Shown: positions 16,598 to 26,633, counted from the first letter of the stretch. The stretch is DNA of 64,000 bases from Xanthocytophaga agilis (GCF_030068605.1 NZ_JASJOU010000002.1:744001-808000); one strand, 5' to 3'. The notes: generated by a model from the letters alone, not told the origin. Numbers and translations: made by a program.

Positions 16598-19198
16598 ATG
16601 CCTTATTCTCCAACTAGTATCCTCAAAATCAATACAGTATTAATTATACTATTATTAGCAAGCAGTTGGGTTGCCAAGGGACAAAGCTGTACGAGTGGTT
16701 GTACAATCACAATTAATGGAAGTAATTCTGCTACCTCAAATGGGGATATAATTCTAAATTCAGGAACTTTATGTATTACTGCTTCCACTTCTCGTAATAT
16801 ATATATTACAGGTAATAATACAACCATTTGTATAGCTTCTGGGGTTACGATCAGTTCTAATACTATCTATTTTGGCAATAACATAAATAACCCAATCATA
16901 AATAACTATGGCACACTTGCCAATAGTTCTACATTAAATTTTGGTAGTGGAGTAAGGTTATTAGTATTTTTTAATTACAATACAGGTACAATCAATGCTA
17001 CTCTAGCTAATCCAACCACAGGCACTTTTCCAGCAAATTCCGGAATCAGCAACACAGGTGTTTGGAACAGCCCAATAAACTTAACTATTCCAAGTGGAGG
17101 TATCGCTGTCACGAATAATAATACGTGGACAGGAGCTTTCAATACACCAATTGTCACAGGGAGTACGATTACAAATAATAATATGTGGAGTGGTGGACTT
17201 ATTGGTGGAGTAACAGGAGGAACAATTACGAATAATGGTACTTGGTCAGGATCGATAGGCGATATTAGTGGGGGAACAATTACCAACAATAGCGGAAAAA
17301 CCTGGAATGGTACCATCAGTGGCAATAATTCAGGAGGAGCTATTACAAACAATGGTACTTGGAATGGAGCTATTTCTGGTCAGATATCAGGTACAGCCTC
17401 TATTACCAATAATGGTACATGGAGTAATTGGAACACAATTAGTGGAGCTATATCAGGAGGTAGTATTACGAATAATGGTACTTGGAATGTCCCAATGACT
17501 GGTGCTATCAGTGGAGGAACTATTACAAACAATAGCGGAAAGACCTGGACTGGTAGTATTAGTGGAGATATATCAGGAGGAAATATTACAAATAATGGTA
17601 CTTGGGCCAATACTATTACGGGTGGTATTAGTGGAGGTACTATTACGAATAGCAGTGGAGCGACATGGAGTGGTAATCTTGATACTAATCCTATTACAGG
17701 TGGAGCTATAATCAATAATGGTACATGGACAGGGACAATGAGTAAACCACGTTCAGGAGGTGCTCTCACTAACAATAATATCTGGAATGGCATTACTAAT
17801 GGAGATATATCGGGCAACGCCTCTATTACAAATAATGGAACATGGAACGGAGCTTACAATACATCAATAAATGGTTCGGGTGTAGTAGTTAACAATAACG
17901 GGACATGGTCTTCTACTGCCAGAATTGATAACTTCAGTGGAGGAACCTTTAATAATAATAATGGAGCGACATTTCAACCCAATCAAAACTTTATACTATC
18001 AGGTTCAGCTATCTTCAATAATAATAGTGGTAGTACATTCAGGCCTTCATCTCTCCAAATAGATGGAACCAGTACAATCAATAATTACAGTTCAATCACC
18101 AATACTCCTGTTACAGTAAATAGTGGAACATTTAATAATACAAGTTCAGGTACCTTCACAGGAACTCTCAACAGCAATGGCGGTACTTACAATAATGCAG
18201 GCACTACCACTGTAACAAATAATATTGATATATCAGGGGCTATTAACTCTACAGCTGGAGGTACACTTACGTTTAATGGCAATGTCACTGCAAATGGCCC
18301 CTTAACAGCAACAGGAAGTAAAGTAACTATTAACGGAAACTTCACAAATAATAATACCATAAGTCTTACAAATGCAGAGCTTAATGTAACAGGTAACTAC
18401 ACTAATCAAGGAACATTAAATCTCTCTGGCTCATTAGTAAAAGTAAGTGGTAATTTTAGCAATTCCGCCACTGTCAGAAATACAAATCCTGTCACCTGTT
18501 CTAAAGTAGCACCATCAGGCAATGCGACAAACACAGGTACATTTGGGACTAGTAACAGTGCAACTGTTGACATCTGCCGTGGGGGAGCGAGTTCCTTTAA
18601 CTCTAATAGTGGTACCGTTAATGCTACTGTATGTACATGTTCTGTCAATCCATTGCCTGTAACTTTCATTAGTTTTTCAGGGACAGTAGTCAATGGTACT
18701 GTAGTATTAACATGGTCAACAGTTTCAGAAGAAAATAATAAGTCCTTTGTCATTGAACGTTCATCAGATGGCAAAACATTTGAAGCGATTGCAGAAGTAG
18801 CAGGAAACGGTACTACTAACCAGATATCAGCATACGAATTAGTAGACTCGAATCCTTTAAATGGCCAGAATTATTATAGAATCAAACAGGTCGATTATGA
18901 TAATACTGAGTCTTACTATAGTAAAGTGGTATCAGTATCAATTCAATCAGTTGTCCAACAACTTGTACTGGCTCCGAATCCTGTCAATTCAGATAAGGTT
19001 ACTTTACTCCTATCGGACAATTCAGATAAACTTACTGTTACAATTATTGATATGAAGGGAGCAATTCTTTCAGTGCAAAAATATACTGATCCCCAATCTG
19101 AAAACGAAGTAGATATTCAGAAGCTGGTCAAAGGGGTATATCTAGTACAGGTTCAGACAGGAACCACAGTCAAAACGCTAAGACTTGTTAAACTCTAA
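16598..19198 (+). CDS. Repetitive T9SS-secreted surface protein
   Basis: This 866-residue protein has a signal peptide (to about residue 32, ending WVAKGQ). A long Asn/Thr/Gly/Ser-rich body follows in which variants of ITNNGTWSG and SGGTITNN recur (about 165-445), then more irregular Asn-rich beta repeats to about residue 670. A domain with FVIERSSDGKTFEAIAEV and NYYRIKQVDYD (about 700-780) resembles the segment often preceding sorting domains. The C-terminus (about 790-866, with LAPNPVN, VTIIDMKGAIL and KGVYLVQVQTG) is a type A T9SS sorting domain. The protein should be secreted by the type IX system and attached to the surface. The repeats suggest a beta-solenoid stalk or adhesin; no enzyme domain is seen. 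The start at 16598 was chosen over a TTG four codons upstream. Confidence 0.88.
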   Translation: MPYSPTSILKINTVLIILLLASSWVAKGQSCTSGCTITINGSNSATSNGDIILNSGTLCITASTSRNIYITGNNTTICIASGVTISSNTIYFGNNINNPIINNYGTLANSSTLNFGSGVRLLVFFNYNTGTINATLANPTTGTFPANSGISNTGVWNSPINLTIPSGGIAVTNNNTWTGAFNTPIVTGSTITNNNMWSGGLIGGVTGGTITNNGTWSGSIGDISGGTITNNSGKTWNGTISGNNSGGAITNNGTWNGAISGQISGTASITNNGTWSNWNTISGAISGGSITNNGTWNVPMTGAISGGTITNNSGKTWTGSISGDISGGNITNNGTWANTITGGISGGTITNSSGATWSGNLDTNPITGGAIINNGTWTGTMSKPRSGGALTNNNIWNGITNGDISGNASITNNGTWNGAYNTSINGSGVVVNNNGTWSSTARIDNFSGGTFNNNNGATFQPNQNFILSGSAIFNNNSGSTFRPSSLQIDGTSTINNYSSITNTPVTVNSGTFNNTSSGTFTGTLNSNGGTYNNAGTTTVTNNIDISGAINSTAGGTLTFNGNVTANGPLTATGSKVTINGNFTNNNTISLTNAELNVTGNYTNQGTLNLSGSLVKVSGNFSNSATVRNTNPVTCSKVAPSGNATNTGTFGTSNSATVDICRGGASSFNSNSGTVNATVCTCSVNPLPVTFISFSGTVVNGTVVLTWSTVSEENNKSFVIERSSDGKTFEAIAEVAGNGTTNQISAYELVDSNPLNGQNYYRIKQVDYDNTESYYSKVVSVSIQSVVQQLVLAPNPVNSDKVTLLLSDNSDKLTVTIIDMKGAILSVQKYTDPQSENEVDIQKLVKGVYLVQVQTGTTVKTLRLVKL
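17100..17930 (+). repeat. Degenerate tandem coding repeats in the surface protein gene
   Basis: At least ten imperfect units, each containing a version of ATTACNAATAATGGTACTTGG (encoding ITNNGTW) alternating with SGG or ISGG units, occur at spacings of roughly 50-110 bases. Both DNA and protein copies have diverged, so this is an old expansion. Opposite-strand ORFs here are by-products of the repeat. Confidence 0.8.
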
Positions 19199-19217
19199 CA
19201 CATAAATATATCAGATA

Positions 19218-19250
19218 AACGCCTGAGGTAAAATCTCAGGCGTTTTCTTT
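19218..19250 (+). terminator. Terminator of the T9SS surface protein gene
   Basis: AACGCCTGAG (19219-19228) pairs with CTCAGGCGTT (19235-19244) and is followed by a T-rich run. It lies 20 bases after the stop. Confidence 0.88.
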
Positions 19251-19261
19251 TATAAAAGTAC

Positions 19262-19269
19262 TATCTTTG
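19262..19269 (+). promoter_or_regulatory. Putative -7 element for the exonuclease gene
   Basis: TATCTTTG fits TAnnTTTG, 24 bases before the ATG at 19294. A TTG start codon inside the element would extend the frame by nine residues but is rejected because it overlaps the promoter. Confidence 0.5.
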
Positions 19270-19293
19270 AATATAACATTAAATGCAGAAGCG

Positions 19294-19812
19294 ATGACCT
19301 ATATTATGGTAGACATAGAGAGTGATGGCCCTATTCCGGGTGATTACTCTATGATTTCATTTGGAGCAGTAGTTGTTGATGAATTACTGAATAAAACTTT
19401 TTATGGACAATTACGTCCTATTTCAGATAAGTTTATTCCAGAAGCTCTTACTGTATCCGGACATACCCGTCAGGAAACGCTGACGTTTCCGGAAGCCAAA
19501 CAAGTGATGACAGATTTTTCTCATTGGATTAAAGAAAACACAACAGACCGCGCCATCTTTATCAGTGATAACAATGGATTTGACTGGATGTTTATCTGCT
19601 GGTATTTCCATCATTTTCTAGGCAACAACCCTTTTGGTTTTAGTTCTCAGAATTTGGGAAGTTTATACAAAGGCCTTGAGAAAGACACATTCAAGAACTT
19701 TAAGCATCTCCGTAAAACTACTCACACTCATCATCCGGTAGATGATGCAAAAGGAAACGCAGAAGCATTGCTAACTATGAAGAAAAATATGGGACTCAAA
19801 ATCAAATTTTAA
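19294..19812 (+). CDS. DEDD-family 3'-5' exonuclease (RNase AS-like)
   Basis: The 172-residue protein is a small single-domain exonuclease. The acidic metal ligands are visible: D and E in YIMVDIESDGP (residues 7 and 9), D in NNGFDWMF, and the final H/D in HHPVDDAKGNAEAL. The motif pattern and length resemble the 3'-to-5' exoribonuclease group that includes mycobacterial RNase AS, rather than a DNA polymerase proofreading subunit. The likely role is trimming of RNA or nucleic acid 3' ends using two metal ions; the substrate is not fixed by sequence. It stands alone between the T9SS gene terminator and the sigma factor gene. Confidence 0.85.
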   Translation: MTYIMVDIESDGPIPGDYSMISFGAVVVDELLNKTFYGQLRPISDKFIPEALTVSGHTRQETLTFPEAKQVMTDFSHWIKENTTDRAIFISDNNGFDWMFICWYFHHFLGNNPFGFSSQNLGSLYKGLEKDTFKNFKHLRKTTHTHHPVDDAKGNAEALLTMKKNMGLKIKF

Positions 19813-19898
19813 ATCCCATACCTTATTCAGTGCCTTATATTCATTTTCATTTAACAATAAGTTAACTTATTGGCCCCATCAGATAGATTTGTAAGTTT

Positions 19899-19906
19899 TA
19901 TCTTTG
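19899..19906 (+). promoter_or_regulatory. Putative -7 element for the ECF sigma gene
   Basis: TATCTTTG fits TAnnTTTG. Start codons in frame follow at 19916 and 19925, so the leader would be only about 4-14 bases. No TTG lies at a normal -33 distance (nearest is 26 bases upstream). Confidence 0.45.
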
Positions 19907-19924
19907 CTCCTCTTGATGAGGTGT

Positions 19925-20470
19925 ATGAGCAATGTTGAAAACGAAACAATAATCTGGTCTCAACTACGAAAAGCAGATCCGGAAGCATTCCAGATCCTGT
20001 ATGACAAATACTGGACTCCGCTTTTCTTATATGCCTACCGTACCCTCAACAACAAACAAGAAGCTCAGGATATTCTTCAGCTTTTCTTTAGCGACCTCTG
20101 GGAAAAATCAACCACTCTGCCTTTTGTAACAGACTTAAGATACTACCTATTTAGAGGGCTGAAAAATCGTATTCTGAATTCCATTCGGGATAAACAGATT
20201 GAAGAAAAACAGATTGCAGCATTTTATGAAGTTCTGGATGAAACAGATACTATTCCAGACGATCCCATTAATGATATCACATTTAAAGACAAAATCCTTC
20301 CCTTACTGGAAATACTCCCTCCCCGTATGCAGCAAGTACTGCAAATGCACTATCTGCAAGGACTATCTGTAACTGATATCGCAGACGAACTAGGTTCTGC
20401 TCCTCAAACTATCCGAAATCAATTGAATATCGCATTAAAACGTCTTCGAGAAAAACTGGTTGTCAGATAA
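19925..20470 (+). CDS. ECF RNA polymerase sigma factor (FecI-like)
   Basis: This 181-residue sigma-70 family protein has only regions 2 and 4. Region 2 is visible as DPEAFQILYDKYW and EAQDILQLFFSDLWEK, region 4 as LPPRMQQVLQMHYLQGLSVTDIADELG followed by a helix-turn-helix in TIRNQLNIALKRLREKL. It is of the Bacteroidota FecI-like type that works with a FecR anti-sigma factor and a signalling SusC. The next two genes are exactly those. The start may be 19916 (MRCMSNVE) or 19925 (MSNVENET); the latter is chosen on family appearance. It probably switches on the susCD-phospholipase operon downstream. Confidence 0.92.
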   Translation: MSNVENETIIWSQLRKADPEAFQILYDKYWTPLFLYAYRTLNNKQEAQDILQLFFSDLWEKSTTLPFVTDLRYYLFRGLKNRILNSIRDKQIEEKQIAAFYEVLDETDTIPDDPINDITFKDKILPLLEILPPRMQQVLQMHYLQGLSVTDIADELGSAPQTIRNQLNIALKRLREKLVVR

Positions 20471-20615
20471 AGCTCCTATACTTGTTATTGTCTCCACATT
20501 ACACAACGTATACATTATGTCTGTATTTCCTGTTTTATCAAATTGTTAATTCACGTTTTTGTAATGGTTACAACTCAGGAATGCTGTGTCTTTGAAGTAA
20601 AATAAGTTTTCATTC

Positions 20616-21572
20616 GTGGACGATAAAGTATTTAAAGAGTTAGTAAAAAAATTTCAGGCAGGTGAATGTACAGAGAAAGAGATTGAACTTCTGCATCACT
20701 GGTTGGATATACTGGAAGCAGATTCACGTCTGACAGATCCAGATACAGAAGAATTGGAGTTGCTTAAGGAGCAATCACTAGCAAACATTCTGCCACATAC
20801 CAGACAGGAGATACCAACCCACAAATTGTGGCCTGTTGTTGGAAAGATAGCAGCTGCATTCATTCTTGTTTCTTCCGTTGCACTATACCTTTTTCAACAA
20901 TATGGCTCTGCAAAAACGGTAATAGTAGCAACAGGCAATCAGCAGATAAAAAAGATCCAGTTGCCAGATGGTTCACAGATCTGGTTATATGCAGGAACAA
21001 CACTAGAATATAATGAACCCTTTGTACAAAAAGAGCGAGTAGTCAGATTAAAAGGACAAGCATTTTTTGATGTTAAACGGGATACACTTCATCCATTTGT
21101 AGTGAATACATTTGGTATTATTACCACCGTATTAGGAACTTCTTTTAACATCACTGCTTATCCTCAAAATACATCTGTACAGGTAGCAGTTGTGAGTGGA
21201 AAAGTAAAAGTGGGTAATACCCACAAAGCATTCGCGTTGCTCACACCCTCAGACCGTATCATCGTACAAAAAAGTAATCATACCAGCCAATTGGATCATA
21301 TTGATCCGTTAGCGATTAAGCGATGGACATCCGGGGAAATATTCTTACGGAATGCCTCTCTGAAAGAAGTACTTCAAACATTGGAACAATATTATGGCGT
21401 AAACTTTAAAACCCACTTTAATACCAATGAAGGCAACTTTACATTAAAACTAAATCAGAAACTATCTCTTGATCAAGCATTAGATATTATCCAACTAGTC
21501 AGTTATCAACCAAAAATCCGGTTTGAGATAAAAGAAAAAACCATTCACGTATACCGGACCAAAACCAAATAG
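20616..21572 (+). CDS. FecR-type anti-sigma factor
   Basis: The 318-residue protein has a cytoplasmic N-terminal segment (about 1-70) that would bind the sigma factor, one membrane helix (about 72-90, VVGKIAAAFILVSSVALYL), a periplasmic FecR domain (about 100-200: KKIQLPDGSQIWLYAGTTLEY, VVRLKGQAFFDVKRD, FNITAYP), and a C-terminal DUF4974 domain (about 245-315, LKEVLQTLEQYYGVNF). In such systems the STN domain of the partner SusC contacts the periplasmic part and releases the sigma factor when substrate is present. The start is a GTG at 20616, matching MDDKVFKELVKKF. The gene lies 145 bases after the sigma gene and 126 bases before susC. Confidence 0.93.
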   Translation: MDDKVFKELVKKFQAGECTEKEIELLHHWLDILEADSRLTDPDTEELELLKEQSLANILPHTRQEIPTHKLWPVVGKIAAAFILVSSVALYLFQQYGSAKTVIVATGNQQIKKIQLPDGSQIWLYAGTTLEYNEPFVQKERVVRLKGQAFFDVKRDTLHPFVVNTFGIITTVLGTSFNITAYPQNTSVQVAVVSGKVKVGNTHKAFALLTPSDRIIVQKSNHTSQLDHIDPLAIKRWTSGEIFLRNASLKEVLQTLEQYYGVNFKTHFNTNEGNFTLKLNQKLSLDQALDIIQLVSYQPKIRFEIKEKTIHVYRTKTK

Positions 21573-21698
21573 CTTAACAAACATACTATTTAAGAAAAAA
21601 GGCACTAATAGGCGTCCTGGGAATCTTTTTGCCTTCAAAAACCAATATCAAACACACATAACTCATTTAAAATCAATTACTTACCTTTTCAAACTATC

Positions 21699-24600
21699 AT
21701 GAAACACCCTTTCCGAATCCGACAATGCCTGGCTTGTCTATCTTTTATTCTCACTATCTGCTACATACAGATCTCTTCAGCAACAACACCCAAAATGGTG
21801 ATGTTACAGAAGAAGATCAAAAAGATGGTCATACCAGACGGTACTCTTGCCCATGCACTGGATATTATTGAAGATAAGGCAGCAGTTAACCTGGCATATG
21901 ATGAAAATGCTATTCTTTCTTATCAGGTACAAAAGGCAACTTTCAACGAAACTACAGTAGGAGATGTGCTAACGAATATGCTTCAGAAATTTCCTCAACT
22001 ACGATTTGAAGAAAAGTATAACACCATTGTTATTTTTCCAAATACCAGTTACGCAGAAACCAGTACAAAAGATATCACCGTAACAGGAACAGTAAAAGAC
22101 GATCAGAATCAACCATTAGCAGGAGTAACAGTTATTGTTAAAGGAACTAACATCGGTTCTATCACAGATGCAGATGGAAAGTATACTATTTCAGTACCCT
22201 CTCAGGATGCAACTCTTGTCTTTAGTTTTATTGGTTATGTATCGGAAGAGGTAGCTGTTGGTACTCGTACCTCTGTAGACGTAACTCTAGTGAATGATGT
22301 AAAATCATTGATGGAAGTAGTTGTAGTTGGATATGGTACACAGAAAAAAGCTGAGGTTACAGGTGCAGTATCTTCCATCTCAACAAAAGAAATAAGCAGC
22401 CGCAATTACAACTCCGCAGCAGAAGTATTACAAGGAACTGTTCCTGGTGTAACCATTATGAATAATGGTGGTGACCCAACCTCTCAACCTTCTATCAACA
22501 TCCGTGGTATTGGGTCTATTAATGGTGAAAGTCCACTTATCATTGTTGATGGGTCAATATTTATGGGTCCTTTCAATTCTATCAATCCTAATGATATAGA
22601 ATCATTGAGTGTGTTAAAAGATGCATCCGCCGCTATCTATGGGGCTCGTGCTTCTGGAGGTGTAATACTGATTACAACAAAAAAAGGACTCTCTAACAAA
22701 TACAATGTAAGTATAAACTATCAGCAGGGATTTCAACAGGTTGGAAAAACACTAAGTGCATTGAATTCAGCTGAACGTGCAGACATTGTAAATCAGATTC
22801 GTAGCAATGAAGGTCTGGCAGCAGATCCCGCCTTTACTACCTTTCCAGATGCCCGCATTACTAAAACCAACTGGATGAATGAAATTTTCCAAACAGGAAA
22901 GATTTACAATGTAAATGCATCTATCAGTGGAGGAAACGAAAAAAGTACATTTTTTCTGTCAGGTGGTTATAGAAAAAATGAAGGTATACTCTTAAATACT
23001 TTCTCCGATCGTTTCACAGCTCGTTTAAATTCCTCCCATCAGCTTCATAAAAAGGTAAAAATAGGTGAGAACCTTTCCTACTCTCTTACAAACGGACAAG
23101 GAGCCAATACATTCAGTTCTTACACAGGGCCAATAATAGGTGCTATTTTCTATCCTACTAATGCAACGGTATACAGAGAAGATGGTTCTGGACTATTTGG
23201 TGGTGTACCTGAACAATATCCGGCATCTTATGGTGATGTTATAAATCCTGTAGCCTACCTTAAGCGTCTTGACAGCAAGAATCCAATATCCAATCTCCTA
23301 ATCAACCCTTATCTGGAATGGGATATTATATCAGGTTTAAAGTTTCGTAGTAACTGGGCATACACTCGTATCAATGATGATTCCAAACAATTCAATAGTA
23401 AAGTTCTGGAAACTGGTAAAATCTTTGATTTTAACGAATTAATTCAGAATCATAGACTTTTTCAAAGTCTACTGAATGAGCAAACTATACAGTGGGATCA
23501 TACATTCGGTGAAAAGCATAAACTAAATGCATTGCTGGGACATACATATGAACATTGGAAAAACGAATCCTATTCAGTAACTGGAACAGGATTTGACAAT
23601 GAAGCACCTTCACAACGTTATCTAACCAATGCCAAAACTATCTCTGCTTATAGCTCAGATATATATGAAGTAAATCAGGAATCCTATTTAGGTCGACTTA
23701 ATTACTCCTTTGCTGATAAATATCTGTTAACAGGAATCTTACGTCGTGATGGTACATCCAAACTGGCAGGTAATAAGCGTTGGAAATGGTATCCATCTGT
23801 TTCAGCAGGCTGGGTTATCTCACAGGAGCCCTTTATGCAAAACATCTCTTTGATCAGCAATCTAAAATTACGGGCAAGTTGGGGGATGATTGGTAATCTG
23901 GGACAATTAGGACCTTATGCGTTCAGCTTGCCTCTGGATAAAACACAGACTATGATGGGTCAAAGTCCCAGCTTACAGTTAGGCTTTGCAGAAAATGAAT
24001 TGTCCAACTCCAATTTGGTATGGGAAAGTTCTGAGCAGAAGAATATTGGTTTAGACGTTGGTCTATTAAATGGTCAGTTTACAGCTACTGTAGATCTTTT
24101 TGTTAAGAATAATAAGAACATGCTTCTTCGTCGTACACTTCCAGGAACAGCAGGTGCACCTAAAGGCCAGATTATCAATGCTGGTAATATGGAAAACCGA
24201 GGAGTGGAGTTTGGACTTACCTATCATAAATCCAAAGGAGACTTTCAATTTGATATTACTGCAAATGCAGCGCGTGTAAAAAATACCTTGAAGGCCTTGT
24301 ACGATGATGTTAAATCCCAACCAATGGGTTCAACAGTACGACAGTTGCCGCTGTCAAACATTGCACGAATCGGAGATCCATTTAATGCATTCTATGGTTA
24401 TCGGACAGAAGGATTATTTAAGTCAGATGATGAAGCAGCTAATTATGTAAACAATAAAGGTGAAAGATTACTACCTAAAGCCCAAGGTGGAGATTTGAAA
24501 TTTGTTGATACAAATAATGATGGTCTTATTAACGATAATGATCGTGTAATTCTGGGTAGCATCTTCCCAAAATGGACATACAGTTTGAATGGTAACTTCA

Positions 24601-25049
24601 GATATAAGAATTTTGACTTAAATCTTTTCTTCCAGGGTGTTAGTGGTAACAAGGTACTGAATGCAGTAAAATATACGGGACTAAATGCTACTTTCTTTAG
24701 CTATAACTTTCTGTCTGATATAAAAAATGCATGGACTCCTGAAAATACAAATACCAATATTCCCCGGTTAAGTGTGGTTGATCCTAACAATAACTTTGGA
24801 AGAGTATCTGATTTTTATGTTGAAGATGCCTCATACGTGCGTCTAAAAAGTTTGACACTGGGTTATACAATTCCTTCTACATGGCTGAAAGGCGTACGCC
24901 CTCGCATTTATTTCACAGGACAAAATCTGTTTACAATCACAAACTATTCAGGAATGGATCCGGAAGTGGGGATGAATAATAACGGTATAGACCTTGGGTT
25001 ATATCCTGTATCGCGTGTGTATATGTTTGGCATTGATGTAAACTTCTAA
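21699..25049 (+). CDS. SusC-family TonB-dependent receptor with STN signalling domain
   Basis: This is a 1116-residue outer-membrane transporter. The order is signal peptide (about 1-28), STN/secretin-TonB N-terminal domain (about 40-115, with FNETTVGDVLTNML), carboxypeptidase-D-regulatory-like domain (about 125-205, VTGTVKDDQNQPLAGVTV), the SusC phrase EVVVVGYGTQKK (TonB box region), plug (with IRGIGSINGESPLIIVDG and LKDASAAIYGARASGG), then the barrel ending VYMFGIDVNF. The STN domain marks it as a signalling receptor working with the FecR and sigma genes just upstream. The downstream SusD forms the lid. The cargo is inferred from the following phospholipase and phosphatase genes to be a phosphorylated lipid head group or glycan, but nothing in SusC itself shows that. 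Confidence 0.94.
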   Translation: MKHPFRIRQCLACLSFILTICYIQISSATTPKMVMLQKKIKKMVIPDGTLAHALDIIEDKAAVNLAYDENAILSYQVQKATFNETTVGDVLTNMLQKFPQLRFEEKYNTIVIFPNTSYAETSTKDITVTGTVKDDQNQPLAGVTVIVKGTNIGSITDADGKYTISVPSQDATLVFSFIGYVSEEVAVGTRTSVDVTLVNDVKSLMEVVVVGYGTQKKAEVTGAVSSISTKEISSRNYNSAAEVLQGTVPGVTIMNNGGDPTSQPSINIRGIGSINGESPLIIVDGSIFMGPFNSINPNDIESLSVLKDASAAIYGARASGGVILITTKKGLSNKYNVSINYQQGFQQVGKTLSALNSAERADIVNQIRSNEGLAADPAFTTFPDARITKTNWMNEIFQTGKIYNVNASISGGNEKSTFFLSGGYRKNEGILLNTFSDRFTARLNSSHQLHKKVKIGENLSYSLTNGQGANTFSSYTGPIIGAIFYPTNATVYREDGSGLFGGVPEQYPASYGDVINPVAYLKRLDSKNPISNLLINPYLEWDIISGLKFRSNWAYTRINDDSKQFNSKVLETGKIFDFNELIQNHRLFQSLLNEQTIQWDHTFGEKHKLNALLGHTYEHWKNESYSVTGTGFDNEAPSQRYLTNAKTISAYSSDIYEVNQESYLGRLNYSFADKYLLTGILRRDGTSKLAGNKRWKWYPSVSAGWVISQEPFMQNISLISNLKLRASWGMIGNLGQLGPYAFSLPLDKTQTMMGQSPSLQLGFAENELSNSNLVWESSEQKNIGLDVGLLNGQFTATVDLFVKNNKNMLLRRTLPGTAGAPKGQIINAGNMENRGVEFGLTYHKSKGDFQFDITANAARVKNTLKALYDDVKSQPMGSTVRQLPLSNIARIGDPFNAFYGYRTEGLFKSDDEAANYVNNKGERLLPKAQGGDLKFVDTNNDGLINDNDRVILGSIFPKWTYSLNGNFRYKNFDLNLFFQGVSGNKVLNAVKYTGLNATFFSYNFLSDIKNAWTPENTNTNIPRLSVVDPNNNFGRVSDFYVEDASYVRLKSLTLGYTIPSTWLKGVRPRIYFTGQNLFTITNYSGMDPEVGMNNNGIDLGLYPVSRVYMFGIDVNF

Positions 25050-25099
25050 TCTGACAGTACTTACTTAATAAAGCACTTGTATTTCCATTGATATATCCT

Positions 25100-26623
25100 A
25101 TGAATAATATAGTAAAAAATATAACCTTACTGACATCTTTACTAATAGCTACTTCTTGTAGCAACATGTTGGATGTTAACCCCCAGGGAGCACCAACTTC
25201 AGGCTCTTTCTGGAAAACCGAAGCAGATGCCATTGCAGGTGTTAATGCTGTATATGATCTGTATTCAGATGATGATATGTATGGTCGTGGTTTTTTCTGG
25301 CTGAACAACGCCAGTGATGATATCGGCACAAAACCTCGTGCCAATGCCGAAAAAATTAAAAACTTTTTAGTTGATGGTAGCGAATCCGATACTAAATCTA
25401 TCTGGGCAAAGCACTATCAGGTAATGAAACGTAGCAATGATGTAATCCGCAATGTGCCCAATATTACAATGACAAATGAGGCTTTAAAGAATCGCATACT
25501 TGGAGAAGCATATTTTAACCATGCCGTTATGCATCTTGAACTGGCCTACAGATATGGCGATGATCGGGCAGGTATTCCAATTCAGGATAGAGAGAACCCT
25601 GAAAATATCTATGTGACACGTACTAAAAATGTTGGAGAGAACTATGCATATATAGTAGCCGATCTGGCTAAAGCAGCAGAATTACTTCCTTATTTTTCAG
25701 AGTATGTCCCAGCCGATTATGGCAGAGCACATAAAACAGCTGCATGGGCTTATATGGCACGTACCTACCTATATGCTAAAGATTGGGCTAATGCAGAGAA
25801 ATATGCGGACATGGTTATCAATAGTGGTAAACATGGCTTACTCACTGAATTTGAAGATGTATTTAAGATTGCTAATAACTGGTCAAAGGAATACATCTGG
25901 TCTGTATCTTCCAGTGCAAGCAATACATCCAAAGGATGCATTTTTCCAGGAGTGTTATTAGAAGATAAAGGCTGGGGACTCTACAATGGCTGGGGGAATT
26001 TCTATCCTACCAAAGAGTTATTTGACACCTATCAGGAAGGTGATGAACGTCTGCCTGCTACTATTCTGAAAACAGGAGATAAATTTATGTTCTTTGGTGA
26101 AGAACGCACATATAATGTAGGCAGCTTTACTGTAGGTTCCAGTAACCGTACTGGTTACCAATTCAAAAAGTATATGGAGCCTTTTGGATATGCTAATCCA
26201 GTTGGAACCTATGTCAATCCCAATGGAGATAAACCTTCTACAACATTAAATGTACCTCTGCTAAGATATGCGGATGTCATTCTGATGAAAGCAGAGGCAC
26301 GTCTTATGCAAAATAAAGATGCTGATACAGAGATTAACATGATTCGCGAACGTGCTGGTCTTACTCCCCTAAGCGGAGCAACAATGACAGATCTGAAACG
26401 TGAAAGACGTTGCGAATTTGCAGGAGAATGGACAGATCGCCACTGGGATCTTGTACGTTGGGGAGATGCAGAAGCTACCTATGCGAAACCTCTTCACCAT
26501 GCAGATGGACATGTGATTTATGAAGGCCGCACATTTAAACCTACTGTACACCATGTATGGCCAATTCCTCCGGATGAGATTGCAGTAAGCAAAGGTGCGC
26601 TTTGGCAGAATGAAGGTTATTAA
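25100..26623 (+). CDS. SusD/RagB-family surface lipoprotein
   Basis: The 507-residue protein has a lipoprotein signal ending IATSC (lipidated Cys near residue 17) and the SusD phrases LDVNPQGAPTSGSFWKTE, ADAIAGVNAVYDLY, GEAYFNHAVMHLELAYRYG and the C-terminal RERAGLTPLSG, KRERRCEFAGEWTDRHWDLVRWG. It is the ligand-binding lid over the SusC barrel. The start at 25100 is preferred over a TTG four codons upstream because it opens a standard lipoprotein signal. It follows susC after 50 bases and is followed by a hairpin before the phospholipase gene. Confidence 0.94.
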   Translation: MNNIVKNITLLTSLLIATSCSNMLDVNPQGAPTSGSFWKTEADAIAGVNAVYDLYSDDDMYGRGFFWLNNASDDIGTKPRANAEKIKNFLVDGSESDTKSIWAKHYQVMKRSNDVIRNVPNITMTNEALKNRILGEAYFNHAVMHLELAYRYGDDRAGIPIQDRENPENIYVTRTKNVGENYAYIVADLAKAAELLPYFSEYVPADYGRAHKTAAWAYMARTYLYAKDWANAEKYADMVINSGKHGLLTEFEDVFKIANNWSKEYIWSVSSSASNTSKGCIFPGVLLEDKGWGLYNGWGNFYPTKELFDTYQEGDERLPATILKTGDKFMFFGEERTYNVGSFTVGSSNRTGYQFKKYMEPFGYANPVGTYVNPNGDKPSTTLNVPLLRYADVILMKAEARLMQNKDADTEINMIRERAGLTPLSGATMTDLKRERRCEFAGEWTDRHWDLVRWGDAEATYAKPLHHADGHVIYEGRTFKPTVHHVWPIPPDEIAVSKGALWQNEGY

Positions 26624-26633
26624 ATCCTCTTTT

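Noticed and set aside
17100-17930. Regularly spaced repeats that might suggest a CRISPR array
   Set aside because: Units are degenerate, irregularly spaced and keep one reading frame of a secreted protein; no cas genes are nearby.
16975-18774. Three fairly long minus-strand ORFs (16975-17352, 17380-17817, 18406-18774) inside the T9SS gene
   Set aside because: They are the reverse reading of the low-complexity Asn/Thr/Gly repeats, giving hydrophobic VIPP/LLVI-type nonsense with no start signal or domain; the plus-strand gene has a signal peptide and sorting domain.
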